64,000 nucleotides of DNA from Wukongibacter sp050859025 (lineage in GTDB: Bacteria > Bacillota > Clostridia > Peptostreptococcales > Caminicellaceae), in contig NZ_CP138200.1 in assembly GCF_050859025.1 (NCBI RefSeq), positions 1,860,001 to 1,924,000 of the forward strand. The letters run 5' to 3'. Below, piece after piece: positions 8,838 through 18,298 of this stretch. The position numbers were made by a program, and so were the translations under genes. Within the stretch, counting starts at the first letter, position 1, and the number at the start of each line of letters is the position of its first letter. The notes beneath the pieces are model-generated. The model saw only the letters and a list, made by a program, of their open reading frames with translations. It was not told the DNA's origin and did not search any database.

Positions 8838-10763
8838 TTAATCGAACTGTAGGGCTCCTAGGGTAAATCCTGCATTAGTAGGACTTAAAGAATCATATAA
8901 TTCTTTACATTTTGTTATATCATTTAGTGCAGCTTTGTAGGTACGTAAGACATCCCTTAAAGCTTTTAAAGAATAGTGACTACCCTCGATTCTAAATCCT
9001 TTCACACCTAAAGCCTTAAGCTCCTTTAGGAATGGAAGATAGCAAAGATCTTTGTATGGTATTAAATGATTTCTTCCTCTATTATCGCGATATACAGGAT
9101 GTTCGTGTCCCCTATCATCAACTAAAACTAAGGTGCTGTTATCGACATAAATATTGTCTTCCTTTCCAATGGGAGAAAGAATAGTAGTATTTTCATAGAG
9201 ATCATGCTCTAGATACATTACCACAGGCGATCCGTGAACTACTATCTCCATAGGAAGAGGAGATTTTACAATGGTATCCTTTGTGTCCAATAGAGGAGAT
9301 TCAAGCGAAAGGGCTGCAAAAGACAGCCCTTGATTTTTGTAAAACTTAGCTGCTTCATGGTTGTAAATATTTAGGCAGTAATCACCTACTAGCTCTAAAT
9401 TAAATTCCTTAAACCTGTTTATGGCACCTAGGTTTGTAACGAGAAGCCCATCTAAGCCTAAGCTATCTCTGCTAAGCAAATGAGTGTATCTTGAAAAATC
9501 CTCCTCATACATCATCCTAGGAAGTGACAGATATATTTTACTGTTTTTTTTATTTTTAGTTATATCTAAGATTTCCTTCCTGCTAAAGGGGAGGGCTGGC
9601 TCAAAGGTTTCTCCAGAAAGATATATTGAGCCTACCTCTTCCTCTAAAGCAAGCTTTGCCTGAGAGTAAGAATTTACTTTCACACTTAGAATAGCTTCCT
9701 CAAAGGTAGTAATTTTATCATGTAGTGTATCTTTTATTTCCTGAATTCTTTTTTCACTTATTTCTATTTCTTCAATAGGCTTACTAAAAACCTTTCCAGT
9801 ACTATAAAACTTACCGGTGCCTTCATATCTTCTATTAATGTTACTAAGGCCGGGCTTTCCAAAGGCATATCCTGTAGATAGATCTCTTTTACGATTCTCA
9901 TATATGCTTTGAGCATCCTTTTTTCTGTCATAGGAAATGGGATCATTGATATATCTATTTATTGCATCACTATAGTAATTTATGAGATTAATAAGATATT
10001 CTGCGTCTCTCATCCGTCCTTCAATTTTAAATGAAACTATACCGGCTTCGATCATTTCAGGAAGATGCTCATACATGTACATATCCTTAACTGCTAAAGG
10101 ATATTCTGTAGGATATATGAATCCATCCTTTTTTATTTTGAAATTCCAACGACAGGGCTTCATGCATAGTCCTCTATTACTACTTTTTCCAAAAAGAGAA
10201 GCACTATAAAGACATTGAGCTCCATGAGCTACACACATATCACCGTGGGTAAAGTATTCAAATTCCATATCAACTTGCTTATGTAGGGCATGTATGGTTT
10301 TTAGATCCATATCACGTGATGCAACTATCCGAGTTATGCCTAGATTTTTTAGGGCTTTAATTGTCTCTAAATTATGTACATTCATCATAACAGAAGAATG
10401 TAGATTTAGGTTCAGACCTAGCTCTTTTATCAGCTCTATTATACTAAAATCCTGAATAATAAGAGCATCAGGCTGAAGCTTTTCTAAAAATACTAAAAAA
10501 TTTCTAGCATCCTTTAAATCCTGTCGACTAAAGAGATTATTAAGTGTCACATAGATTTTTTTATCCATAGAATGGGCAATGGAGACAGCTTCTTGAATTT
10601 CATCATTAGTTAGGTTGTAATCTCTTCTATGCATTCGCATATTCAATTTTTTTCCTCCAAGGTATACTGCATCGGCACCACTTTGAATAATATTTTTAAA
10701 AATTTCAAAGTTACCTGCTGGAGCTAATAATTCTACTTCCTTACTATTAAAAAATCTACTCAT
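8838..10763 (-). CDS. U32 family protein (RlhA/TrhP-type RNA hydroxylase family)
   Basis: A 641-residue member of the peptidase U32 family. It begins VELLAPAGNFEIFKNII and AVYLGGKKLNMRM, and carries the conserved Cys cluster GDMCVAHGAQC, then NRGLCMKPCRW, probably an iron-sulfur or metal site. Members studied in E. coli (TrhP, RlhA) are needed for prephenate-dependent hydroxylation of tRNA or 23S rRNA; the long C-terminal extension is closer in size to RlhA. I chose the ATG at 10763, which has AAAAGG eight bases upstream, over a GTG three codons earlier. The downstream aminotransferase is in the same direction. Confidence 0.87.
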   Translation of the reverse strand: MSRFFNSKEVELLAPAGNFEIFKNIIQSGADAVYLGGKKLNMRMHRRDYNLTNDEIQEAVSIAHSMDKKIYVTLNNLFSRQDLKDARNFLVFLEKLQPDALIIQDFSIIELIKELGLNLNLHSSVMMNVHNLETIKALKNLGITRIVASRDMDLKTIHALHKQVDMEFEYFTHGDMCVAHGAQCLYSASLFGKSSNRGLCMKPCRWNFKIKKDGFIYPTEYPLAVKDMYMYEHLPEMIEAGIVSFKIEGRMRDAEYLINLINYYSDAINRYINDPISYDRKKDAQSIYENRKRDLSTGYAFGKPGLSNINRRYEGTGKFYSTGKVFSKPIEEIEISEKRIQEIKDTLHDKITTFEEAILSVKVNSYSQAKLALEEEVGSIYLSGETFEPALPFSRKEILDITKNKKNSKIYLSLPRMMYEEDFSRYTHLLSRDSLGLDGLLVTNLGAINRFKEFNLELVGDYCLNIYNHEAAKFYKNQGLSFAALSLESPLLDTKDTIVKSPLPMEIVVHGSPVVMYLEHDLYENTTILSPIGKEDNIYVDNSTLVLVDDRGHEHPVYRDNRGRNHLIPYKDLCYLPFLKELKALGVKGFRIEGSHYSLKALRDVLRTYKAALNDITKCKELYDSLSPTNAGFTLGALQFD

Positions 10764-10888
10764 ATCTAACACCTTTTCCTTATAATGTATTATCTTATAT
10801 TTTGTGAAATTAATTTATCCTGTATCCAAATGTATTAATAGACTACTTTGGCAAATACTAAGTATAAATATCATATGGAGGTGCTTAA

Positions 10889-11152
10889 ATGGACTTAAAC
10901 TTAGATTTAATAAATGATTGGGACAAATGGAAAGAAACTCTCTCAAGGGCTGTATCTATAGGTGAAAAAGTAGGGTTATCCGATGATAGTATCAAAGACA
11001 TAGGGATAAAAATAGGTGAATTTTTATCTTCAAATGTAGACCCAGATAACCACGAGCAACGTCTACTAAAAGAGCTTTTTGACGTTGGAAGCCAAAAAGA
11101 ACGTGAGGCTCTAACCAACATGATTATAAAAATGGTTCATCACAATCATTAA
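10889..11152 (+). CDS. DUF3243 family small protein (YmfJ-like)
   Basis: An 87-residue acidic, helical, soluble protein. The blocks WDKWKETLSRAVSIGEKVG, DIGIKIGEFLSSNVDP and EQRLLKELFDVG are typical of the DUF3243 family (B. subtilis YmfJ). The function is unknown across the family. GGAGGTG precedes the ATG. It is a single gene between two minus-strand units. Confidence 0.88.
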   Translation: MDLNLDLINDWDKWKETLSRAVSIGEKVGLSDDSIKDIGIKIGEFLSSNVDPDNHEQRLLKELFDVGSQKEREALTNMIIKMVHHNH

Positions 11153-11169
11153 TATTTGTGTTAATTTTA

Positions 11170-12132
11170 TTATTTAGAACTAATAAAACTTTTATCCCAC
11201 AACTCCTCTAGAAGATATTCATTAGTGGTTAGTTCCTTAGATCTTAACCAATCTAAGACTTGGTTGAATTCTTTTTCAGAAGGCATAGAGGCTCTTTCAT
11301 AATTTGGAAGAGTAAGGGTTTCTTTGATAATATCAGGAAATCCAGCTTTTTCAATTAAAATATTGACATAGCTTTTTAGATCTTCCTTATTTAGATACTC
11401 AACGGATTTATTATAGGCTCTATAGAGGGCCTTTAGTTCATTGGGTTTTGAGTTTATAGTTTTTTCGGTGAATAATATTATTCCGGGATTAATCTTTAGT
11501 TTATCAGAGCTACTTAAAACTATACCTCCCTTGGAGGCTGCTATACTTGCTAAAGGCTCGGGTAAAGTAGCCATATCAATTTTTCCATATTCAAGCATTT
11601 CCAAACGGGTTGGTATTTTAGGAATTGCTACTTTTTTATATGAACTAGCATCTATATTAGAGTCATCCATTATTCTATCGGTTAAATATTCAATAATAGT
11701 GTTTTTGGATATTCCTATACTTCCTCCAGTGCCATCCTTAAGACTTGAAATATTTGAATTTTTAGCTGCTATTAATTTGAAGCTTCCGTTTGTTTTTGAA
11801 GTAATTTTTACATTAAATCCGTTATCATTTAGGAATACTACGGCAAGTATATCGGAGATAGCTCCATCAATATTACCGGTCTGAAGGGCAGTATCACGAT
11901 CTACTGCACTTTTGAAGTATTGAATCTCTATATCTAGCCCTTCTTCTTCAAAATAACCATTATGCTTAGCAATGATAAGTGGAATGGAGTCTACATCTGG
12001 CATTACACCAATGGTCAAGGATTGAAGCTGTTGTAAAGCTGTATCTTGAGATTCTTCCTTAACCTTAGAGCATCCTATAACGTTCATGCCAACAATAAAA
12101 ATTAAAAGCGCTGCTAATATTCTTTTATACAT
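11170..12132 (-). CDS. ABC transporter substrate-binding lipoprotein (NMT1/SsuA type)
   Basis: A 320-residue solute-binding lipoprotein whose signal ends in VIGC. The mature part has LTIGVMPDVDSIPLIIAKHNGYFEEEGL and later DGAISDILAV and PTRLEMLEYGKIDMATLPEP, typical of the nitrate/sulfonate/taurine/pyrimidine-precursor binding family. The ATG at 12132 has AGGAGGT just upstream; the longer frame has none. No permease or ATPase is adjacent. The nearest intact partners of the same transporter type are in the quinone operon (18.9-20.4 kb), whose first gene is divergent from this one. Alternatively it is the survivor of the broken ABC importer whose remains lie elsewhere in the window. Confidence 0.88.
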   Translation of the reverse strand: MYKRILAALLIFIVGMNVIGCSKVKEESQDTALQQLQSLTIGVMPDVDSIPLIIAKHNGYFEEEGLDIEIQYFKSAVDRDTALQTGNIDGAISDILAVVFLNDNGFNVKITSKTNGSFKLIAAKNSNISSLKDGTGGSIGISKNTIIEYLTDRIMDDSNIDASSYKKVAIPKIPTRLEMLEYGKIDMATLPEPLASIAASKGGIVLSSSDKLKINPGIILFTEKTINSKPNELKALYRAYNKSVEYLNKEDLKSYVNILIEKAGFPDIIKETLTLPNYERASMPSEKEFNQVLDWLRSKELTTNEYLLEELWDKSFISSK

Positions 12133-12769
12133 AAAAATACCTCCTGTATTAAATCTTTTATAGCACATAAGAAATTATAAACCTTTTGAACTTGTATATA
12201 ACCTTATAATTTCCTTTATGCTTATAGGCAAAGTCAACTTTAGAAATATTTATAAAGGACTTTGTTTTTATAATAGCTTTACTGAAAGAAAGTATACATT
12301 TTGTGAGTAATTTTAAAAAATAAGTAATTAGACTGCTAAAGGGTAAGTAGAGTATTATATATGGAAGAGTTTTAGACAATTATTAATTATATCACAAATA
12401 AATTTGAATAGTAGAGATGATAAACAAAAAATTAACATGTACTAATTTTAATCATTTTTTAAGCAATATAAAGGCTTTTAATCTGTGAACAATATTAACA
12501 AAATGTATTATTAATGACCAAAAATTTAATATATCTTAGGACTATGATAATATTTTATCTAAGAGAGTAGGAAAACTGGATGAGAAAGTATGTTTAAAAG
12601 AAGCATATATAGAGTATTTTGTTAAAAAAGTATTAAATACAGACTAAACTATTTCCCTACAGCTTTTAAGGGTAAGTGAAAATATATGATTGGTTAAGAT
12701 GACGAGTCAAATTGAGGCTTTGTAAATTTCAATTGTGAATATATAAAATCACATGAAGGAGGTACTTAT
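12133..12769. other. Divergent intergenic region before ndh2
   Basis: About 640 bases without a credible gene. A frame of about 73 codons on the minus strand has no ribosome site and looks random. The region holds the second copy of the shared motif and a possible -10 (GATAAT at 12546-12551) with no clear -35, which fits an activated promoter. A GGAGGT site lies just before the ndh2 ATG. Confidence 0.5.
12488..12505 (+). promoter_or_regulatory. Shared upstream motif, copy 2 (possible regulator site)
   Basis: AACAATATTAACAAAATG, 17 of 18 bases identical to the copy at 4942, followed nine bases later by ATGACCAAAA, which directly abuts the first copy. It begins 58 bases before GATAAT here and 60 bases before TATAAT in the other promoter. 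That geometry suggests joint regulation of the two EET units. It does not fit the Rex 18-base palindrome exactly. Confidence 0.45.
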
Positions 12770-14740
12770 ATGAACGGTAAGAAGAAGATCGTCTTGCTTG
12801 GCGGTGGATATGGAGGTATTTTAACTGCTAAGAAGCTTGCTAATAGGTTTAAAAAAGATGAGAGTGTAGAAATAACTCTCATAGATAGAAATCCATATCA
12901 TACTATGCTTACTGAGCTTCACGAAGTTGCTGCGGGTAGAGTATCAGAGGACTCTATTAGAATTAACTTAAAAAAAGTTTTGGCAAAGAGAAAGGTTGAT
13001 GTTGTACTTGATGAAATAGATAATATAGATTTTGAGAGTAGGGTCTTAAAATCAGAGAATAATTCTTATGAATATGATTATCTGGTAATAGGTACAGGTT
13101 CTAAGCCAACCTTCTTTGGTATAACAGGAGCAAAGGAGTTTTCTTATCAGCTATGGTCCTATGATGATGCAGTTAATTTAAAGGAACATATCTTAGATAT
13201 GTTTAGAAGAGCTGTGAAGGAAAAGGATAAACAAAAGAGACAGAGGATGTTAACCTTTGTCGTGGTTGGTGCTGGCTTCACAGGTATAGAAATGATTGGT
13301 GAACTTGGTGAATGGAAGGATAGGCTTTGCAAGGATTTTAATATAGATAAAAAAGAAGTAAAGCTATATGTAGTTGATGCCCTACCTAAAATTTTACCAA
13401 TTTTTCCTGACAAGTTAATTAATAAAGCAGTAAGAAGACTTAAAAAGTTAGGTATACAGATAATAACAAGTGCTCGTATTACTGAGGTTTCAAAGGACTC
13501 GGTAACTCTTGGTGACAAGGGCTGCATTGATACTAATACAGTAATCTGGGCGGCAGGTGTTGAAGGTTCAGACGTTGTAGGAAATACGAATATTAATCAA
13601 GAAGGGCGAAAAAGAGTAGTAACAAATGAAAAGCTGCAATCGGTGGATTATGAGAATGTATATGTTGTAGGTGATAATATATTTTATGTTCCAGAAGGTG
13701 AAGAAAGACCAGTTCCACAAATGGTAGAAAACGCAGAGCATTCAGCTAGTTTAGCTGCTCATAATATTTATAGTGATATTGTGGGTGGAGAAAAGAAATC
13801 CTATAAGCCTGCTTTTCACGGTGCTATGGTATGTATAGGAGGCAAGTATGGATTGGCTCATATAGGAGCACCAGGTAAATTTTTCACTTTATCAGGATTT
13901 TTTGCAATGTTTGTAAAGCACTTTATAAACTTAGTATACTTTTTCCAAGTAGCTGGATTTAATAAATGTTGGTCATATCTAATGCATGAAATCTTTCATG
14001 TTAAAGATAATAGAAGTCTTGTTGGTGGACATTTTGCAAAGTCGTCACCAAATTTTTGGTTAGTACCACTTAGACTTCTTGTAGGTTACAAATGGTTAGC
14101 ACAGGGATTAGATAAGCTACCTAAAATAATACAAGATCCATCCCATATTTTCTTGATACCGCCTCCTGCAACAGTGGAAGCTACCTCTGCTGCATCCACT
14201 GCTGCCGGTCAAGGAACTGAAGCTGTTGCACAAGTAGCAGCCGATGTAACTAGTGCTGCATCAGCAATGGCTTCCCAAGGTTCTGCTGTCGTATCTCAAG
14301 CTGTAGTCGATGCTACAAGCGCAGCAACAGCAGCTGCTGATACTGCTTCAAATGTTGGAGCAGCTTTACCAGTACCAGGGTTTATAGAAGAAATAGTTAG
14401 ATGGTCTATGGAGACGTTCTTTTATACATCTGATGGTGGCTATACTGTTTTAGCAGAAATCTTCCAAACTGGTATGGTTATAGCAGAAATAATAGTAGGT
14501 ACATTATTGATAATTGGATTGTTTACAGCGGTTTCGTCAGTTATTTCAATTGCTATGGGTATGATGATATGGACATCTGGGATGGCTCCTTATGAAATGC
14601 TTTGGTATTTAGCTGGTGGAATTGCATTGATAGGTGGCTCTGGAAGCGTATTTGGCGTAGACTACTATGTATTACCGCCTTTAAAGAAGCTTTGGAAGAA
14701 AATTGGTATAGTTAAGAAATATTATCTATATACGGATTAA
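12770..14740 (+). CDS. ndh2: Type II NADH dehydrogenase fused to a C-terminal membrane domain (Ndh2-like)
   Basis: A 656-residue fusion. Residues 1-400 are a type II NADH:quinone oxidoreductase: an FAD fold starting VLLGGGYGG, an NADH fold with VVVGAGFTGIEM, and YVVGDNIFY near the FAD. After it come FWLVPLRLLVGYKWLAQGLDKLP (DoxX-like), an Ala/Ser/Thr-rich linker (about 460-535), and two or three hydrophobic segments (about 545-640). Listeria Ndh2, which feeds electrons to demethylmenaquinone for EET, has a similar size and an extra membrane part. It should oxidise NADH and reduce the quinone made by the genes that follow. A strong terminator and 270 bases separate it from them. Confidence 0.92.
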   Translation: MNGKKKIVLLGGGYGGILTAKKLANRFKKDESVEITLIDRNPYHTMLTELHEVAAGRVSEDSIRINLKKVLAKRKVDVVLDEIDNIDFESRVLKSENNSYEYDYLVIGTGSKPTFFGITGAKEFSYQLWSYDDAVNLKEHILDMFRRAVKEKDKQKRQRMLTFVVVGAGFTGIEMIGELGEWKDRLCKDFNIDKKEVKLYVVDALPKILPIFPDKLINKAVRRLKKLGIQIITSARITEVSKDSVTLGDKGCIDTNTVIWAAGVEGSDVVGNTNINQEGRKRVVTNEKLQSVDYENVYVVGDNIFYVPEGEERPVPQMVENAEHSASLAAHNIYSDIVGGEKKSYKPAFHGAMVCIGGKYGLAHIGAPGKFFTLSGFFAMFVKHFINLVYFFQVAGFNKCWSYLMHEIFHVKDNRSLVGGHFAKSSPNFWLVPLRLLVGYKWLAQGLDKLPKIIQDPSHIFLIPPPATVEATSAASTAAGQGTEAVAQVAADVTSAASAMASQGSAVVSQAVVDATSAATAAADTASNVGAALPVPGFIEEIVRWSMETFFYTSDGGYTVLAEIFQTGMVIAEIIVGTLLIIGLFTAVSSVISIAMGMMIWTSGMAPYEMLWYLAGGIALIGGSGSVFGVDYYVLPPLKKLWKKIGIVKKYYLYTD

Positions 14741-14782
14741 GATAGAAGTTTCTAAATTACATTAAAATCCCCTTTTTAAATA

Positions 14783-14825
14783 GGGATGTTTCAGAATGAT
14801 GAATTTTATTCATTTTGAAATACCC
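14783..14825 (+). terminator. Hairpin of a dispersed type after ndh2
   Basis: GGGATGTTTCAGAATGA pairs with TCATTTTGAAATACCC. Related hairpins follow pepT (44879) and the small gene at 47071. It sits directly before a strong terminator. Confidence 0.5.
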
Positions 14826-14826
14826 T

Positions 14827-14871
14827 GGGGCTGGACTCATAAGATAGATTTATGAGACAGCCCCTTTGTTT
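14827..14871 (+). terminator. Strong intrinsic terminator after ndh2
   Basis: GGGGCTGGACTCATAA pairs with TTATGAGACAGCCCC with one bulge, followed by TTTGTTT. Confidence 0.8.
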
Positions 14872-15013
14872 ATAGTTATGATACTTTAAATTTTGGATAT
14901 TAAAACTATAATTGCTTTTATAATGCAAAATAGGGGTATATTAATATAGAAACACTCTAAAAATAATATTTATATTTGAAAATACTCTAATTAAATAATC
15001 AAAAGGTGATGGC

Positions 15014-15985
15014 ATGAGCAAATTTTGGACTGATTATCCTGTAATTATGAATGAGCTTGCAGATGTGAAGGAACTTATTAAGAAGAATATCAAATCTAGA
15101 GAAAGGTATTTAGAAGAATCAATTTATCCAATGATAGATGCAGGAGGGAAAATGTTAAGACCTGCCTTTTTATTGATAGCAGCAAAATTTGGTGAATATG
15201 ATTCAAAAAAGATGCATAACCTTGGGGCAGTTATAGAACTGCTTCACATTGCAACCTTAATCCATGACGATATTATTGATGATTCTAAGCTTAGGAGAGG
15301 TGTCGAGACTGTACAGGCAAAGTACGGAAAGGAATATGCTGTTTATATTGGAGACTTCCTATTTTGCCAGTGTTTCATGATGGTGTCCAATTACGATTAC
15401 ACTACGGAAAATCTTAAGGATATATCTAAGGTAATATCAAGAATATGTATGGGTGAAATATCTCAATATCATCTTAGATATGCTAATAGTATTAATTTAA
15501 GAAAATACATAAGGATTATTTCTGGCAAAACAGCTGCCCTATTTGCTCTTTGCTTTTTTATAGGAGCTAGGGAGGCTAACTGCGATGAAGATATCCAAAA
15601 ACTTCTAGGGAAAATTGGTTATCATATAGGCATGGCATTTCAAATTATAGATGATCTATTGGATTACAATGGAGATACAAGGTTATTAGGTAAAAATGCT
15701 TTAAGGGACTTAAAAAGAGGTTACTATACCCTTCCACTTATATTTGCATTGGAAAAGGATAATGAAAATGAGATTTCTAGGTTTTTAGATAAGGATTGCA
15801 TCGGTGATGATGATATAGAGCAAATAATCAGCTTAGTAAGAAAATATGGGGGTATAGAAAGAGCAGCGAAAGTAGCAGATAGATATAATAGGAAGGCCAT
15901 GAACATGATTAATAAACTACCAAACTGTGATAGTAAGGAAATTCTTATGGAAATAGTACCAAGGCTGCTGAAACGAAATTATTAG
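15014..15985 (+). CDS. Polyprenyl diphosphate synthase
   Basis: A 323-residue trans-prenyl chain-elongating enzyme. It has GGKMLRPAFLLI near the start, the first Asp-rich motif LIHDDIIDDSKLRRG (about 88-102) and the second QIIDDLLDYNGD (about 215). Such enzymes build the C30-C50 side chain of menaquinone by adding isopentenyl diphosphate. Chain length cannot be read with certainty. It begins the operon with UbiD, UbiA and UbiX proteins, so its product is most likely the prenyl donor for that UbiA enzyme. This parallels DmkB in the Listeria EET locus. AAGGTGAT precedes the ATG. Confidence 0.93.
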   Translation: MSKFWTDYPVIMNELADVKELIKKNIKSRERYLEESIYPMIDAGGKMLRPAFLLIAAKFGEYDSKKMHNLGAVIELLHIATLIHDDIIDDSKLRRGVETVQAKYGKEYAVYIGDFLFCQCFMMVSNYDYTTENLKDISKVISRICMGEISQYHLRYANSINLRKYIRIISGKTAALFALCFFIGAREANCDEDIQKLLGKIGYHIGMAFQIIDDLLDYNGDTRLLGKNALRDLKRGYYTLPLIFALEKDNENEISRFLDKDCIGDDDIEQIISLVRKYGGIERAAKVADRYNRKAMNMINKLPNCDSKEILMEIVPRLLKRNY

Positions 15986-15997
15986 GGGGAGATTTTT

Positions 15998-17437
15998 TTG
16001 GCATTTAAGGATTTACAGGATTTTATAATGCATTTGAAAGAAAAACAGCTTTTAGACGAAATAGAGGTTGAAGTTGATAGCCATTTAGAGATTACAGAGA
16101 TAGCCGATAGAGTCTCTAAGCAATTTGGCAATGCCCTGTTATTTAAAAATGTGAAAAATTCTCCATATCCAGTTGTGATAAATACCCTTGGAAGCTATGA
16201 AAGGCTTAATATGGGTTTTGAGGTAGAAAATCTAGATGAGATTGCAGATACTATTATGGATTTCATGGATGTAGCCAATTATGTTACTCTTATGAATAAA
16301 ATTAAGTCAATTCCTAAGTTAGCTAGATTAGCAAATATTTTTCCAAGGAAGGTGAAAAAGGCTTTATGTCAGGAAATAGTAGAAGAACCGGACTTAGATA
16401 GCCTTCCAATCCTAAAATGTTGGCCTGATGATGGAGGAAGATATATTACACTTCCACTTGTCATAACAAAGGATCCAGAAAATAATCAACAAAATGTGGG
16501 TATGTATAGACTTCAAGTTTATGATAAGAGAACAACTGGTATGCATTGGCACTTACATAAGGATGGGAGAGAGATATATGAAAAATATCGAAGAATAGGA
16601 AAACGAATGCCTGTATCTGTTGCTCTAGGCTGTGATCCTTCAACTATATATGCGGCTACTGCTCCGCTTCCCAAGATGATTGATGAAATGATTTTTGCAG
16701 GATTTTTGAGAAAAGCTCCCGTAGAGATAGTAAAATGTATTACCAACGATATTTATGTGCCGGCTAATGCTGAATTTGTTTTAGAAGGATATGTTGATTT
16801 AGATGAAATGAGATTAGAAGGTCCCTTTGGAGATCACACAGGGTACTATTCCTTATCGGATATGTATCCAGTCTTTCATATAGAGAAAATTACAAGAAGG
16901 AAGAATCCAGTATACCCAACTACCATAGTTGGAAAGCCTCCTATGGAGGACTGTTATTTAGGAAAGGCAACGGAAAGAATTTTTTTACCTCTAATAAAGG
17001 TTCAGTGTCCTGAAATAGTAGATATGAACTTTCCTCTAGAGGGAGTATTTCATAATTGCGTAATTGTTTCAATTAAAAAGGCATATCCAAAGCATGCCCA
17101 GAAGATTATGAATGCTCTATGGGGACTTGGACAAATGATGTATACAAAGATGATTGTAGTTGTTGATGAGAAGGTCAACCCCCATGATCTATCTACTGTT
17201 GCTTGGAAGGTATTTAATAACATTGATGCTAAAAGGGATTTAGTTATATCGGAAGGGCCTTTAGACGCTTTGGATCATGCTTCTAATACGGCTCATTTTG
17301 GACATAGATTAGGGATAGATGCTACGAAAAAATGGCATAGTGAAGGCCATGAAAGACCGTGGCCTGACGATATAGAGATGTCGAAGGAAATCAAGGATTT
17401 AGTAAGCAAGAGGTGGAAGGAATATGGTATTCGATAG
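15998..17437 (+). CDS. UbiD-family prenylated-FMN decarboxylase
   Basis: A 479-residue UbiD-type decarboxylase, which removes CO2 from an aromatic ring in quinone synthesis with prenylated FMN. Characteristic blocks are MHWHLHKDG, EFVLEGYVDLDEMRLEGPFGDHTGYYS (with the catalytic Glu region) and PPMEDCYLGKATERIFLPL. Translation probably starts at the TTG at 15998, with AGGGGGA seven bases upstream. It begins 13 bases after the polyprenyl synthase gene and overlaps the UbiA gene by 14. The UbiX gene two places downstream makes its cofactor. The substrate could be 4-hydroxybenzoate-like or a futalosine-pathway naphthoate; the sequence alone does not decide. Confidence 0.9.
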   Translation: MAFKDLQDFIMHLKEKQLLDEIEVEVDSHLEITEIADRVSKQFGNALLFKNVKNSPYPVVINTLGSYERLNMGFEVENLDEIADTIMDFMDVANYVTLMNKIKSIPKLARLANIFPRKVKKALCQEIVEEPDLDSLPILKCWPDDGGRYITLPLVITKDPENNQQNVGMYRLQVYDKRTTGMHWHLHKDGREIYEKYRRIGKRMPVSVALGCDPSTIYAATAPLPKMIDEMIFAGFLRKAPVEIVKCITNDIYVPANAEFVLEGYVDLDEMRLEGPFGDHTGYYSLSDMYPVFHIEKITRRKNPVYPTTIVGKPPMEDCYLGKATERIFLPLIKVQCPEIVDMNFPLEGVFHNCVIVSIKKAYPKHAQKIMNALWGLGQMMYTKMIVVVDEKVNPHDLSTVAWKVFNNIDAKRDLVISEGPLDALDHASNTAHFGHRLGIDATKKWHSEGHERPWPDDIEMSKEIKDLVSKRWKEYGIR

Positions 17438-18278
17438 AATTAAGAAATATGGAGAGTTGGTTATGTTTTCTCATACATTATTTTCCCTTCCCTTTGCCCT
17501 TATAGGAATGCTTTGGGCTGCTGGAGGTCTGCCTTCTTCAGAGATTATCATATGGATATTGGTAGCTCTGATTGGAGCCCGAAATGGAGCCAATGCATTA
17601 AATAGGCTGGTAGATAAGGAGATTGATAAGAAAAATCCTCGAACGGCAAATCGACATATGCCTAGGGGAGTTGTAAAGGATTTTGAAGTATGGGGGATTA
17701 TTATTTTTTGTTTTTCGATTTTTACTTTAGCAGCCTATAAACTGAATCCTCTTTGTTTTAAATTAACGCCCCTTGCACTTTTTTTATTTACTATATATTC
17801 ATATACAAAAAGGTTTACATGGGCGTGTCATATTGTACTTGGTATTGCCTGTGCTGGAGCACCCGTAGGAGCATGGCTGGCGGTAACCGGTAAATTTGCA
17901 CTGCCACCATTCATTTTAGGGGCTGTAGTTGTTTTGTGGGTAGCAGGCTTTGATATTATATATGGAACACAGGATATTGAATTTGACAGAAGAAATGGAC
18001 TATTTTCTATACCCGCACGATTTGGTTTAAAAGGTGGACTTTTAATAGCTAGAGGGTCTCACATTACTATGATCCTACTTTTAGTTGCTTTATATTTTGT
18101 AATGAGTATGGGACTTATATATTTGATTGGAATTTTCATTAGTGCATTGCTTTTAGCCTTAGAGCATTATATTATATCACCATCAAATGAGAAGAAAATG
18201 AAAATTGCTGCATATAATATTAATCAAATAGTAAGTCCATTGATACTGTTTTTTACAGTTTTAGATATGTTTATATAA
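17424..18278 (+). CDS. UbiA-family aromatic prenyltransferase
   Basis: A 284-residue integral membrane prenyltransferase with eight or nine spans. The two Mg-diphosphate-binding motifs are NALNRLVDKEIDKKNPRT and DIIYGTQDIEFDRRN. It attaches the polyprenyl chain to an aromatic acid. The closest style is the 4-hydroxybenzoate or MqnP group rather than MenA, consistent with the UbiD and UbiX neighbours. Its start lies inside the end of the UbiD gene, so translation is probably coupled. It fills the place of DmkA in Listeria-type EET loci, but from a different subfamily. Confidence 0.92.
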   Translation: MVFDRIKKYGELVMFSHTLFSLPFALIGMLWAAGGLPSSEIIIWILVALIGARNGANALNRLVDKEIDKKNPRTANRHMPRGVVKDFEVWGIIIFCFSIFTLAAYKLNPLCFKLTPLALFLFTIYSYTKRFTWACHIVLGIACAGAPVGAWLAVTGKFALPPFILGAVVVLWVAGFDIIYGTQDIEFDRRNGLFSIPARFGLKGGLLIARGSHITMILLLVALYFVMSMGLIYLIGIFISALLLALEHYIISPSNEKKMKIAAYNINQIVSPLILFFTVLDMFI

Positions 18279-18298
18279 ATTTTCATGAGGTGAGGGTC

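Noticed and set aside
12158..12379. 73-codon minus-strand frame upstream of the solute-binding protein gene
   Set aside because: Low-complexity composition, no ribosome site, and it lies in a promoter region.
12484..12506. Rex-like site CTGTGAA...TTAACAA before ndh2
   Set aside because: The spacing is five bases instead of four and the copy before the lipoprotein gene lacks the first half-site, so the shared motif is reported without naming Rex.
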